Shown: positions 1 to 5,815, counted from the stretch's first letter. The stretch: 8,541 nucleotides of DNA from an uncultured Blautia sp. (GCA_902476765.1 CABSEJ010000138.1:1-8541); one strand, 5' to 3'. Numbers and translations: made by a program. The notes: a model not told the origin generated them from the letters alone.

Positions 1-8
1 CCGGCACA

Positions 9-56
9 CAGCACCGCCAAATGGACATGCAAGCATGTCCGCTTGGCTCGTTGCTG
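9..56. repeat. Imperfect long inverted repeat (stem-loop) upstream of the HisD-like gene
   Basis: The sequence folds back on itself. GGACATGC (23-30) pairs with GCATGTCC (33-40) around AA. A 2x2 internal mismatch (AT/GC) follows, then GCCAA (16-20) pairs with TTGGC (43-47), an asymmetric internal loop follows, then CAGCA (9-13) pairs with TGCTG (52-56). That makes 18 paired positions. The two-base apex would open somewhat in a real hairpin. There is no T-run after it on the + strand, so it is not an obvious terminator for an upstream gene. The right half recurs at 3255-3277, which suggests a dispersed REP-like or processed-hairpin element rather than a gene-specific operator. Confidence 0.6.
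33..55 (-). repeat. 23-nt dispersed repeat, copy 1 (inverted relative to copy 2)
   Basis: Read on the minus strand, positions 55-33 match 3255-3277 on the plus strand at 22 of 23 positions. The core is AGCAACGAGCCAAGC, then G here or A in copy 2, then GACATGC. A 23-nt near-identity within 8.5 kb of non-coding sequence is not expected by chance. Here it forms the 3' half of the stem-loop at 9-56. Confidence 0.7.
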
Positions 57-96
57 GCAGGAATAAAGAACAGAAATGGAAAATGAGGTGTTTAGA

Positions 97-1368
97 ATGA
101 AAGCTTTAAAGCAGGCGGAAATCCGCACAGAAGAAGACAGAAAGAATTTGACAAAGACCGTTGAGGATATGATAGAAACTGTAAAAAGGGACAAGGATGA
201 AGCACTGAGAGACTACAGCAAAAGATTTGATAAAAGTACCAGGGAGAAATTCCGGGTTACCAGAGAGGAAATCCAGGAAGCTTATAAGCAGCTTACAGAA
301 CAGGAAATCCAGGATTTAAAACGTGCAGCAGACAATATCCGGGCTTTTGCCAAGGCACAAAAGGAAACCGTAAAGCCTTTGGAAAACTTCAGCCCGGCTC
401 CGGGGATTTTTCTGGGACACAGGATTATTCCGGTCAAATCCTGCTGCTGCTATGTGCCGGGAGGAAATTATCCTCTGTATTCCACAGCCCTTATGCTGAC
501 TATTCCGGCTAAAACGGCCGGTGTGGAAAAGGTAACAGCCTGCTCCCCTGTAATGCGTGGAACCAGCAGAATCAATCCAAAAACTCTGGTGGCTATGGAT
601 ATAGGCGGAGCAGATGAGATATACGCAGTGGGAGGCGCCCAGGCTATAGCGGCTTTTTCCTACGGGACAGAGGAAATTCCGGCAGTGGACATGATTGTAG
701 GACCGGGCAACCGGTATGTGACAGAGGCAAAACGGCAGTGCTACGGCCAGGTGGGGATTGATTTTGTAGCGGGCCCCAGTGAGGTGCTGGTAATTGCAGA
801 TGGCAGCGGAACTCCGGAAATTGTGGCTGCAGACCTTTTAGCCCAGTCAGAGCACGATGTCAATGCCAAGGGTATTCTGGTAACTACGGATGAGGCCTTT
901 GGATATGCGGTAATAGAAGCTGTGGAAAAAGAGCTGACCCTTTTGGACACCAGGGAGATTGCAGAAAAATCCTGGAATACTTATGGAGAGGTGCTTCTGG
1001 CAGAAAACCTGGAAGAAGCGGTAGAACTGGCCAATGCCTATGCACCGGAACATCTGGAACTGAATGTGAAAGAGCCGGAGCTTCTGACAGAGAAACTGTA
1101 CAATTACGGCTCCTTATTTATAGGAGAGAATACAGCGGAAGTGTTTGGAGATTATGCTTCGGGAACCAACCACACTCTTCCAACTTTGAAAGCTGCCAGA
1201 TATACCGGCGGTGTGTGGGTGGGAACCTTTTTGAAAACATGTACCCACCAGAGTATGAGCCCTCAGGCCATGAAGGAGCTGGCTCCTCTGGTAGAGCGAA
1301 TGGCACATGGAGAAGGGCTTACCGGACACGCCCAGGCGGCAAAGGCAAGAAAAGAAAAGGATATTTAG
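97..1368 (+). CDS. Histidinol dehydrogenase superfamily protein (HisD-like, possibly an HpsN-type paralogue)
   Basis: This is a zinc- and NAD-dependent alcohol dehydrogenase of the HisD fold, cytosolic. HisD itself makes the last two oxidations of histidine synthesis (histidinol to histidine). From the start at 97 it has 423 residues, about normal for the family. Visible: GPGN (202-205); zinc-ligand positions Q250 and H253 in LAQSEHD, D352 in GDYASGTNH, and H411 in EGLTGH; and the catalytic Glu-His pair in APEHL (E318/H319). H359 is also kept. The stretch CYVPGGNYPLYS and the later KAARYTGGVWVGTFLKTCT (365-383) resemble, from memory, sulfopropanediol dehydrogenase HpsN and related HisD paralogues, where true HisD has a different sequence after TNHxLPT. 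Its true substrate is therefore uncertain. No hisG, hisC or hisB is beside it. I chose ATG 97 because GAGGTG (85-90) lies 6 nt upstream; the in-frame ATG at 76 would add 7 residues but has a poor RBS. No convincing terminator follows. Confidence 0.9.
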   Translation: MKALKQAEIRTEEDRKNLTKTVEDMIETVKRDKDEALRDYSKRFDKSTREKFRVTREEIQEAYKQLTEQEIQDLKRAADNIRAFAKAQKETVKPLENFSPAPGIFLGHRIIPVKSCCCYVPGGNYPLYSTALMLTIPAKTAGVEKVTACSPVMRGTSRINPKTLVAMDIGGADEIYAVGGAQAIAAFSYGTEEIPAVDMIVGPGNRYVTEAKRQCYGQVGIDFVAGPSEVLVIADGSGTPEIVAADLLAQSEHDVNAKGILVTTDEAFGYAVIEAVEKELTLLDTREIAEKSWNTYGEVLLAENLEEAVELANAYAPEHLELNVKEPELLTEKLYNYGSLFIGENTAEVFGDYASGTNHTLPTLKAARYTGGVWVGTFLKTCTHQSMSPQAMKELAPLVERMAHGEGLTGHAQAAKARKEKDI

Positions 1369-1377
1369 TTTCTTCCG

Positions 1378-1408
1378 ACTCTTTAACTCTTTAATCTTTA
1401 ATCTCTTA
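1378..1408. repeat. Short tandem repeat of a ~8-bp pyrimidine-rich unit
   Basis: Four successive units, ACTCTTTA, ACTCTTTA, ATCTTTA and ATCTCTTA, start ten bases after the stop of the HisD-like gene. They are strongly pyrimidine-biased on the + strand. A weak 6-bp A/T stem (TACAAT 1407-1412 with ATTGTA 1424-1429) overlaps the end but has no T-run, so I do not call a terminator. Confidence 0.55.
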
Positions 1409-1431
1409 CAATGGAAGCAGTCAATTGTATC

Positions 1432-1460
1432 TTGCATTCTTTAACAAAGTGTGATATTAT
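1432..1460 (+). promoter_or_regulatory. Candidate sigma-A promoter for the first NlpC/P60 gene
   Basis: TTGCAT (1432-1437), a 17-bp spacer, then TATTAT (1455-1460). The -10 matches 5 of 6 consensus bases, the -35 only 3 of 6. A competing -10 is TATGAT (1501-1506), which would place the direct repeat at 1478-1494 over its -35 region. Either choice gives a leader of over 100 nt that contains the structure at 1522-1582. Confidence 0.4.
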
Positions 1461-1477
1461 AAAAAAAGCTATAAAAA

Positions 1478-1494
1478 TGTTACAAAAACATTAC
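1478..1494 (+). promoter_or_regulatory. Possible WalR-like direct repeat upstream of the first NlpC/P60 gene
   Basis: TGTTAC-N5-CATTAC, inside an 11-bp-period repeat of TTACAAAA. The WalR (YycF) box of Bacillales is TGTWAH-N5-TGTWAH, and WalRK controls cell-wall hydrolases there. The first half matches fully, the second at 4 of 6. The paralogue at 3478 has a similar TGTAAA-N5-CATAAC. The region is A/T-rich, so chance similarity is a real possibility. Confidence 0.25.
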
Positions 1495-1521
1495 AAAACA
1501 TATGATACATATTAAATGATT

Positions 1522-1582
1522 CCGCAGTTATTTGTTACAGCCTGTGCTGTACCATAAGCAGAGAAGGGATTTTCTCCTGCGG
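1522..1582 (+). promoter_or_regulatory. Potential three-stem structured 5' leader of the first NlpC/P60 gene
   Basis: A closing stem CCGCAG (1522-1527)/CTGCGG (1577-1582) encloses two hairpins: TACAGC-CTGT-GCTGTA (1536-1551), 6 bp with a 4-nt loop, and GAGAA-GGGATT-TTCTC (1561-1576), 5 bp, stacked directly on the closing stem. All 17 pairs are Watson-Crick. It lies 40 nt before the start codon in a non-coding leader. I do not recognise it as a known riboswitch class; the c-di-AMP (ydaO) motif often found before such hydrolases is not apparent. No T-run follows, so any regulation would more likely act on translation or RNA stability. The second paralogue lacks an equivalent. Confidence 0.4.
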
Positions 1583-1622
1583 TAAAGTTTAACACAGAGA
1601 TTAAGGAGAGGTATGTAGGACT

Positions 1623-3167
1623 ATGAAGAAAAGATTGTTATGCCTGTCACTCATATTCGCTATGGCAACTACTCAGATTGTTCCTGTTGCAGCCGCCAGA
1701 AAGGATGAAGTGCAGACTCAGAAATCAGTAACCCAGAGTAAGCTTTCAGCAACACAGAATAAGGTAAACCAGCTTCAGCAGCAGAAAAGCGCTTTGATGG
1801 GCCAAATCAGCTCTGCAGAGCAGCAGCTTGTAGGAGTTATGACCCAGGTAGAGATGCTGAACGAGAGTATTGCAGCCAAGACAGCAGACATCGAGACAAC
1901 ACAGCAGGAGCTGAAGGAAGCCGAGGCTGAGCGGGACAAACAATACGAGGACATGAAGAAGAGAATCCAGTACCTCTATGAAAACGGAGGAAGCAATGCC
2001 TGGGCCCAGGTACTGCTGGAATCCAATAGTATTGCAGACATGCTTTCTAAGGTAGAAAACAACGAGAAGATGTACGACTATGACAGAGAAGCTCTTACAA
2101 AGATGAAAGAAGCCGTACAGCAGGTACAGGAATTAGAGGAAAAGCTGGAGACAGAGAAAGCAGAGCTGGAGAGCAGCAAGCAGGAACAGGAAAGCGTAGA
2201 GCAGTCCCTGCAGTCTCAGGTAAGCAGCCTGAAAGCAACAGCTTCCAACTATGACACTCAGATAGCCGCTGCACAGGCAAAGGCTAAAGAATATAAAAAT
2301 CTGATTGAGCAGCAGAACCAGGAGCTGAAACAGCTTCAGTCCCAGAACAGCGGAAACACTTCTGCAGAGAAAGGAACATCCCAGAATTCGGATAAGAAGC
2401 AGAACAGTACAGAGTCTGACAGCAACAAGACAGAAAGCAATTCTGGTTCTGACAGCAATAAGACAGAGAGCAGTAATGGTTCCACAAGCGATAAGACAGA
2501 AAGCAGTGACAAAACAGAGAGCAGCAATGGTTCCACAAGCGATAAGACAGAAAACAGTAATAAAACAGAAAATAACAGCAGCTCAGTAAATGAAGAAGCG
2601 GATAACAGTAATGATTCCGTAAGCGAGGCACCGGATAGCAGTAATGATTCTGTAGCAGAGGAACCGGACAGCAGCAATGATTCTGTAAGCGAAGAACCAG
2701 ACAACAGCAATGATACGGTATACGAAGAGCCGGACAACACTGATGATTCCGTAAGCGAGGAAACAGACAGCAGCTCATCTTCCAGTTCAGATGTTTCCTA
2801 TAACAGTTCAAAAGGCGAAGCTATTGTAAGCTATGCAGAACAGTTTATCGGAAATCCCTATGTATACGGTGGAAACAGTCTGACAAATGGTATTGATTGT
2901 TCCGGATTTACACAGCAGATTTACGGACACTTTGGATACAGCCTTCCAAGAACCAGCTATGACCAGGCTTATGTGGGAACTGAGGTTTCCTGGGCCGATA
3001 GTAAGGCAGGAGATTTGATTGTATATCCCGGCCATGTAGCTATTCTTACAGGCGACGGCGGAATTGTACATGCTTCTAACAGCAATCCTTATCCAAAGGG
3101 AGGTATTAAGTATACGTCAAATGCATTGTATACTTCTTATATTACAATCCGGAGAATTGCAGAGTAA
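1623..3167 (+). CDS. Secreted NlpC/P60 peptidoglycan endopeptidase with PcsB/CwlO-type coiled coil and acidic repeat linker
   Basis: 514 residues. Residues 1-25 are a signal peptide (MKKR, hydrophobic core, VPVAAA). Residues 26 to about 240 are a Glu/Lys/Gln-rich coiled coil with RIQYLYENGGSNAWAQ and NEKMYDYDREAL, resembling the regulatory coiled coil of PcsB/CwlO, which in other Firmicutes is controlled by FtsEX. Residues ~245-395 are a disordered Ser/Asn/Lys/Thr/Glu linker that includes five 11-residue acidic repeats (328-382). Residues 398-514 are the NlpC/P60 domain, with catalytic C426 in DCSGF, H471 in PGHVAIL and the third residue H483 in VHASN. Such enzymes cut within the peptide stems of peptidoglycan, often the D-Glu/diamino-acid bond. 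No LPxTG motif, LysM or TM anchor is seen, so it is probably released or loosely wall-bound. RBS AAGGAG (1603-1608) is rather far from ATG 1623, with an ATG-TAG start-stop between them. It is followed by its own terminator and a tandem paralogue. Role in growth, division or daughter-cell separation is inferred. Confidence 0.92.
   Translation: MKKRLLCLSLIFAMATTQIVPVAAARKDEVQTQKSVTQSKLSATQNKVNQLQQQKSALMGQISSAEQQLVGVMTQVEMLNESIAAKTADIETTQQELKEAEAERDKQYEDMKKRIQYLYENGGSNAWAQVLLESNSIADMLSKVENNEKMYDYDREALTKMKEAVQQVQELEEKLETEKAELESSKQEQESVEQSLQSQVSSLKATASNYDTQIAAAQAKAKEYKNLIEQQNQELKQLQSQNSGNTSAEKGTSQNSDKKQNSTESDSNKTESNSGSDSNKTESSNGSTSDKTESSDKTESSNGSTSDKTENSNKTENNSSSVNEEADNSNDSVSEAPDSSNDSVAEEPDSSNDSVSEEPDNSNDTVYEEPDNTDDSVSEETDSSSSSSSDVSYNSSKGEAIVSYAEQFIGNPYVYGGNSLTNGIDCSGFTQQIYGHFGYSLPRTSYDQAYVGTEVSWADSKAGDLIVYPGHVAILTGDGGIVHASNSNPYPKGGIKYTSNALYTSYITIRRIAE
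2604..2768 (+). repeat. Five tandem 33-bp repeats coding an acidic 11-residue linker unit
   Basis: Five in-frame 33-bp units code NSNDSVSEAPD, SSNDSVAEEPD, SSNDSVSEEPD, NSNDTVYEEPD and NTDDSVSEETD. They give a strongly negative, disordered spacer just before the catalytic domain. Upstream (about 2419-2577) is a looser repeat of KTESSNGSTSD-like units. Repeats of this kind can change copy number by slippage or recombination, altering linker length. Confidence 0.85.
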
Positions 3168-3199
3168 ACAAGCAGAATGAAAAGTTAAATAAGACAGGA

Positions 3200-3245
3200 A
3201 ACCGCAGATAAAAAGGCATTGCCCTTCAAATATCTGCGGTTTTTT
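3200..3245 (+). terminator. Rho-independent terminator after the first NlpC/P60 gene
   Basis: A 12-bp perfect stem pairs AAACCGCAGATA (3200-3211) with TATCTGCGGTTT (3232-3243) around a 20-nt loop and runs into TTTTTATT. It starts 32 nt after the TAA stop. Confidence 0.92.
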
Positions 3246-3254
3246 ATTCCCCCA

Positions 3255-3277
3255 AGCAACGAGCCAAGCAGACATGC
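3255..3277 (+). repeat. 23-nt dispersed repeat, copy 2
   Basis: Same element as 33-55 but on the opposite strand, with one mismatch (A at 3270). It lies ten bases after the T-run of the terminator and abuts a separate hairpin at 3277-3305, so the flanking fold differs from copy 1 although the core is the same. Confidence 0.7.
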
Positions 3278-3305
3278 ATACCCCAACATCTTGATGAGGG
3301 GTATG
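3277..3305. repeat. Inverted repeat (hairpin) next to the dispersed repeat
   Basis: CATACCCC (3277-3284) pairs with GGGGTATG (3298-3305). Inside, CATC (3287-3290) faces GATG (3293-3296), so the hairpin is nearly continuous. There is no T-run on the + side, so it is not a clear terminator. Apart from this, copy 2, the terminator and the promoter-like region below, I see nothing in the 310-nt gap 3168-3477. Confidence 0.55.
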
Positions 3306-3363
3306 GTATGACTACTTTGTTTGGAACTTTGTAACAGAAATTTAAAAAATAGATGGTCAGGGG

Positions 3364-3392
3364 TTGAAAAACCATATAAATTATGGTAGTAT
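3364..3392 (+). promoter_or_regulatory. Candidate extended -10 promoter for the second NlpC/P60 gene
   Basis: TTGAAA (3364-3369), a 17-bp spacer, then TAGTAT (3387-3392) preceded by TGG (extended -10). The -35 matches 5 of 6 bases, the -10 4 of 6. The spacer carries a palindrome, ACCATA-N5-TATGGT (3371-3387), placed where a repressor could block polymerase. The predicted leader is about 80 nt. Confidence 0.5.
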
Positions 3393-3441
3393 ATACAGGA
3401 AATGAAAAAATGTTTCGAAATTATTACAAAGTTTTAACAAG

Positions 3442-3458
3442 TGTAAATAATACATAAC
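3442..3458 (+). promoter_or_regulatory. Possible WalR-like direct repeat before the second NlpC/P60 gene
   Basis: TGTAAA-N5-CATAAC, matching the pattern TGTWAM-N5-CATWAC seen at 1478-1494 before the paralogue. An adjacent TATTAC-N5-TTTAAC (3422-3438) also fits the 11-bp period at 5 of 6 bases per half. It lies only 20 nt before the start codon, downstream of the best promoter, so if real it might act as a block. Low certainty because the DNA is A/T-rich. Confidence 0.22.
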
Positions 3459-3477
3459 AGAGAGGTAATAAGGAATT

Positions 3478-4809
3478 ATGAAAAAGAGATTGTTATGTCT
3501 TTCATTGATTTTTGCTATGGCAGTTACGCAGGTGGTACCTGTTGCAGCCGACAGAAAGGATGAAATACAGGCAGAGAAATCAGCAACCGAGAGTAAGCTT
3601 TCAGCGGCTCAGAGTAAGGTGAATTCTCTGGAAGATAAAAAGAACGCAATCATGGGAGAGATTAGTACAACACAGCAGGATTTAGTAAATGTAATCACAT
3701 CCATTGATATGCTGAAGGAAGACATTACAGAGAAGGAAGCAGATATTGCAGAAACTCAGGAAGACTTGAAAGAAGCTGAGGCAGACAGAGACGAGCAGTA
3801 TGAGAGTATGAAGAAAAGAATTCAGTATCTCTACGAGAACGGTGGAAGCAACGCCTGGGCTCAGATTCTTTTGGAATCCAACAGTATTGCGGACATGCTT
3901 TCTAAGGCAGAGAATAACGAGAAGATGTACGATTATGACAGAGAAGCTTTAGAGAAGATGAAAGCCATAGTGCAGGAAGTACAGGAACTGGAGAATAAGC
4001 TGGAGCAGGAAAAAGCTGAGCTGGAAGACAGCAAGGCTGAGCAGGAAGCTATGCAGCAGAGCCTGGAAAGTAAGATTAACAATCTGAAAGCTACTCAGTC
4101 TGATTATGAATCACAGATTGCCACAGCAAAAGCTCAGGCACAAGAATATAAGAATCTGATTGCACAGCAGAATCAGGAGCTGCAGCAGATTAAAGCACAG
4201 GAAGAAGCTGCGGCCAAAGCGGCTGCGGCAGCAGCAGAAGCTGCAAGAAAGCAGCAGGCTGCACAGAGCAGTTCTTCTTCAGGTTCCAGCTCAAATTCAG
4301 GTTCATCTGCCAGCACAGGAAGCAGTAGTTCCAGTAACTCAGGTTCCGGCAGCAGCTCAGGAAGTTCCAGCTCAAGCAGCAGCAGCTCCAGCAGCTCAGG
4401 TTCCAGCTCAAGCTCAGGAAGCTCCAGCAGCGGCGCTTCTTACAACAGTGCTACAGGCTCTGCAGTTGTAGCTTATGCAAAGCAGTTTATCGGAAATCCA
4501 TATGTATATGGCGGAAACAGCCTGACAAATGGTATTGACTGTTCCGGATTTACACAGCAGGTATTTGCACACTTCGGATACAGCCTTCCTCGTACCAGCG
4601 ATGCGCAGGCAAGCTCTGGTGTAGGTGTAAGCTGGTCTGAGCACAGAGCCGGAGACATTATTGTATATCCTGGCCATGTGGCTATTCTGACAGGCGACGG
4701 AGGAATTGTACACGCTTCCAACAGCGCTCCGTATCCTCAGGGCGGAATCAAATATACGGCAAACGCTCTGTACAGGTCTTACATAGCTATCAGAAGAATT
4801 GTTCAGTAA
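3478..4809 (+). CDS. Secreted NlpC/P60 peptidoglycan endopeptidase, tandem paralogue with Ala and Ser/Gly linker
   Basis: 443 residues. It shares the first 15 residues (MKKRLLCLSLIFAMA) with its upstream neighbour; signal cleavage is likely after VPVAA (residue 24). Residues 25 to about 235 are the PcsB/CwlO-like coiled coil, again with RIQYLYENGGSNAWAQ and NEKMYDYDREAL. A Gln/Ala-rich segment (241-263) leads to an almost pure Ser/Gly linker (264-320). The NlpC/P60 domain is 327-443 with C355, H400 and H412. In the paired conserved regions the two genes differ mostly at silent positions, pointing to an older duplication kept under selection, while the linkers share no sequence. Likely RBS is GAGAGG (3460-3465), with a second AAGGA close to the ATG. 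The promoter and terminator are its own. Probable extracellular wall-remodelling enzyme; the exact bond cut is inferred from the family. It may share substrate with the first copy but reach it at a different depth in the wall. Confidence 0.93.
   Translation: MKKRLLCLSLIFAMAVTQVVPVAADRKDEIQAEKSATESKLSAAQSKVNSLEDKKNAIMGEISTTQQDLVNVITSIDMLKEDITEKEADIAETQEDLKEAEADRDEQYESMKKRIQYLYENGGSNAWAQILLESNSIADMLSKAENNEKMYDYDREALEKMKAIVQEVQELENKLEQEKAELEDSKAEQEAMQQSLESKINNLKATQSDYESQIATAKAQAQEYKNLIAQQNQELQQIKAQEEAAAKAAAAAAEAARKQQAAQSSSSSGSSSNSGSSASTGSSSSSNSGSGSSSGSSSSSSSSSSSSGSSSSSGSSSSGASYNSATGSAVVAYAKQFIGNPYVYGGNSLTNGIDCSGFTQQVFAHFGYSLPRTSDAQASSGVGVSWSEHRAGDIIVYPGHVAILTGDGGIVHASNSAPYPQGGIKYTANALYRSYIAIRRIVQ
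4198..4437 (+). repeat. Low-complexity coding stretch: Ala-rich then Ser/Gly linker
   Basis: GCN-rich codons (4207-4254) give an Ala-rich helix-like segment. From 4267 to 4437, AGC/TCC/TCA/GGT codons repeat words such as GGTTCCAGCTCA. This forms a flexible neutral linker between coiled coil and catalytic domain and is a likely spot for replication slippage. Confidence 0.8.
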
Positions 4810-4824
4810 TATAAGACATATAGG

Positions 4825-4863
4825 AACCCCCGCAGGGATACATGGTATCTCGGCGGGGGTTTT
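4825..4863. terminator. Rho-independent terminator, possibly shared by convergent genes
   Basis: AACCCCCGC (4825-4833) pairs with GCGGGGGTT (4853-4861). The loop holds a second stem, GATAC-ATG-GTATC (4837-4849), so the hairpin is almost continuous. On the + strand it ends in TTTT, 15 nt after the stop of the second hydrolase. The AraC-type gene converges from the other side and stops at 4875. Its minus-strand read-through would meet the same stem, but only a poor T-run (TTCCTATAT) follows in that direction. Confidence 0.9.
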
Positions 4864-4874
4864 ATGGTGGATAT

Positions 4875-5762
4875 CTAATTCTGATTTTTTCGATAGTCTC
4901 CGGGAGTGCATCCATAATTTCTCAGGAAGAGCCGGGAGTAATAGCTGAGATGGTTGAAACCGCAGGAGGTGGCTATCTCAGTAATGTTCATGGAGGTATT
5001 TTCCAGAAGGCCCCGGCTTACTTCCAGACGGTAGCAGTTCAGGAAGTCAATAGGAGACTGGCGCATGTAACGTTTAAACATGGCGCAGCATTTGCTTCTG
5101 CACACATTGCCGGAGGCAGCGATGGAAGCCAGGTTCAGTTTTTCCGCATAATGCCGGTGGATAAAAGACACCATGTCCTTTTGGATAGAAAGGTCATTGG
5201 AAGGAGCTTTTCCGGAAGGGCTCGAAAGCCGTATCGGACCGGAAATCAGTCTGCTCCAAAGGGTGTCAATAAGTCCAATAACTTCCAATTCATATCCTGT
5301 CTGCCCCTCTTCTTTTAAGGCAAAAATCCGGCACAGCATATTCCGTATGGAAGCAGTTTCTTCCTTTTCTCCAGGGAAAAGGAAATATTCCAGCCCCGGA
5401 TTTTCCAATACGGGAAGAATATATTTTTGATAAAGAATAGGATTCCCTGTAAAAAGTTGAGGATGGAATACGATACAGACAAAATCACAGTCCTGACGGT
5501 TTTCGGAGAAACCGTAGTGGATTTGTCTGGAATTTACAAGAAGACAGCTTCCCTTAGAAAGTGGAACTTTTTTTCCGTTAACACTGTAGTTCATAAATCC
5601 ATCCAGAATACAGAGAAATTCCAGGTCTTCATGCCAATGGCACAGAGCCTGCATATCCGGGTAAAGGGCCAACTGGTCTCTTTGTATATAGAGAGGGATT
5701 CCCGGAGAATTATAGCGGACGATTTCCGGGGAAGCCTCGGGGGCGCACAGAGCCTTTTTCAT
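4875..5762 (-). CDS. AraC-family transcriptional regulator with N-terminal cupin sensor
   Basis: 295 residues, the usual size. The N-terminal half is a cupin-type ligand-binding domain with HWHEDLEF (42-49) and NSRQIHYGF (77-85), typical of AraC regulators that sense sugars or small metabolites. The C-terminal ~95 residues hold the double helix-turn-helix: the first around 209-231 (LASIAAS to MFKRY), the second around 258-281 (ITEIATSCGFNHLSYYSRLF), then TPGDYRKN. Start chosen because AGGAGGT lies 7 nt before the ATG on the minus strand. It is divergent from the MFS transporter at 5907, which it probably activates, and probably limits its own expression through the boxes at 5795-5826. Oddity: the recognition region of the first HTH is cysteine-rich (C221, C225, C226). 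The effector is unknown. Confidence 0.92.
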   Translation of the reverse strand: MKKALCAPEASPEIVRYNSPGIPLYIQRDQLALYPDMQALCHWHEDLEFLCILDGFMNYSVNGKKVPLSKGSCLLVNSRQIHYGFSENRQDCDFVCIVFHPQLFTGNPILYQKYILPVLENPGLEYFLFPGEKEETASIRNMLCRIFALKEEGQTGYELEVIGLIDTLWSRLISGPIRLSSPSGKAPSNDLSIQKDMVSFIHRHYAEKLNLASIAASGNVCRSKCCAMFKRYMRQSPIDFLNCYRLEVSRGLLENTSMNITEIATSCGFNHLSYYSRLFLRNYGCTPGDYRKNQN

Positions 5763-5786
5763 AATCCGTACCTCCTGAATAATTGT

Positions 5787-5815
5787 AGTATATGTACGAT
5801 TGTGTTAATAAACAA
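5787..5815 (-). promoter_or_regulatory. Promoter of the AraC-family gene
   Basis: On the minus strand TTGTTT (5815-5810), a 17-bp spacer, then TATACT (5792-5787), 5 of 6 at the -10. The first 10-bp box (5795-5804) sits within the spacer, which suits autorepression. Confidence 0.55.

Noticed and set aside
1407..1429. TACAAT/ATTGTA stem as a terminator for the HisD-like gene
   Set aside because: Only six A/T-rich pairs around an 11-nt loop, with no T-run after it.
1522..1582. Calling the three-stem leader a c-di-AMP (ydaO) riboswitch
   Set aside because: It is much shorter than that class and I cannot find its conserved sequence blocks; function left open.
2284..2811. Long minus-strand open frames opposite the first hydrolase's repeat linker
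   Set aside because: They are low-complexity Leu/Ser- or Cys/Leu-rich shadows of the AGC/GAT-rich repeat codons on the coding strand.
4160..4471. A 103-codon + strand frame rich in Gln, Ala, Val and Pro inside the second hydrolase
   Set aside because: It is a frame-shifted reading of the Ser/Gly and Ala low-complexity linker, with no RBS.
4842..4920. + strand gene starting directly after the second hydrolase
   Set aside because: The region is the terminator plus the 3' end of the convergent AraC-type gene.
4842..5318. A 158-codon + strand open frame opposite the AraC-type gene
   Set aside because: It starts inside the terminator hairpin, has no good RBS or recognisable domain, and is the complement of a well-supported gene.
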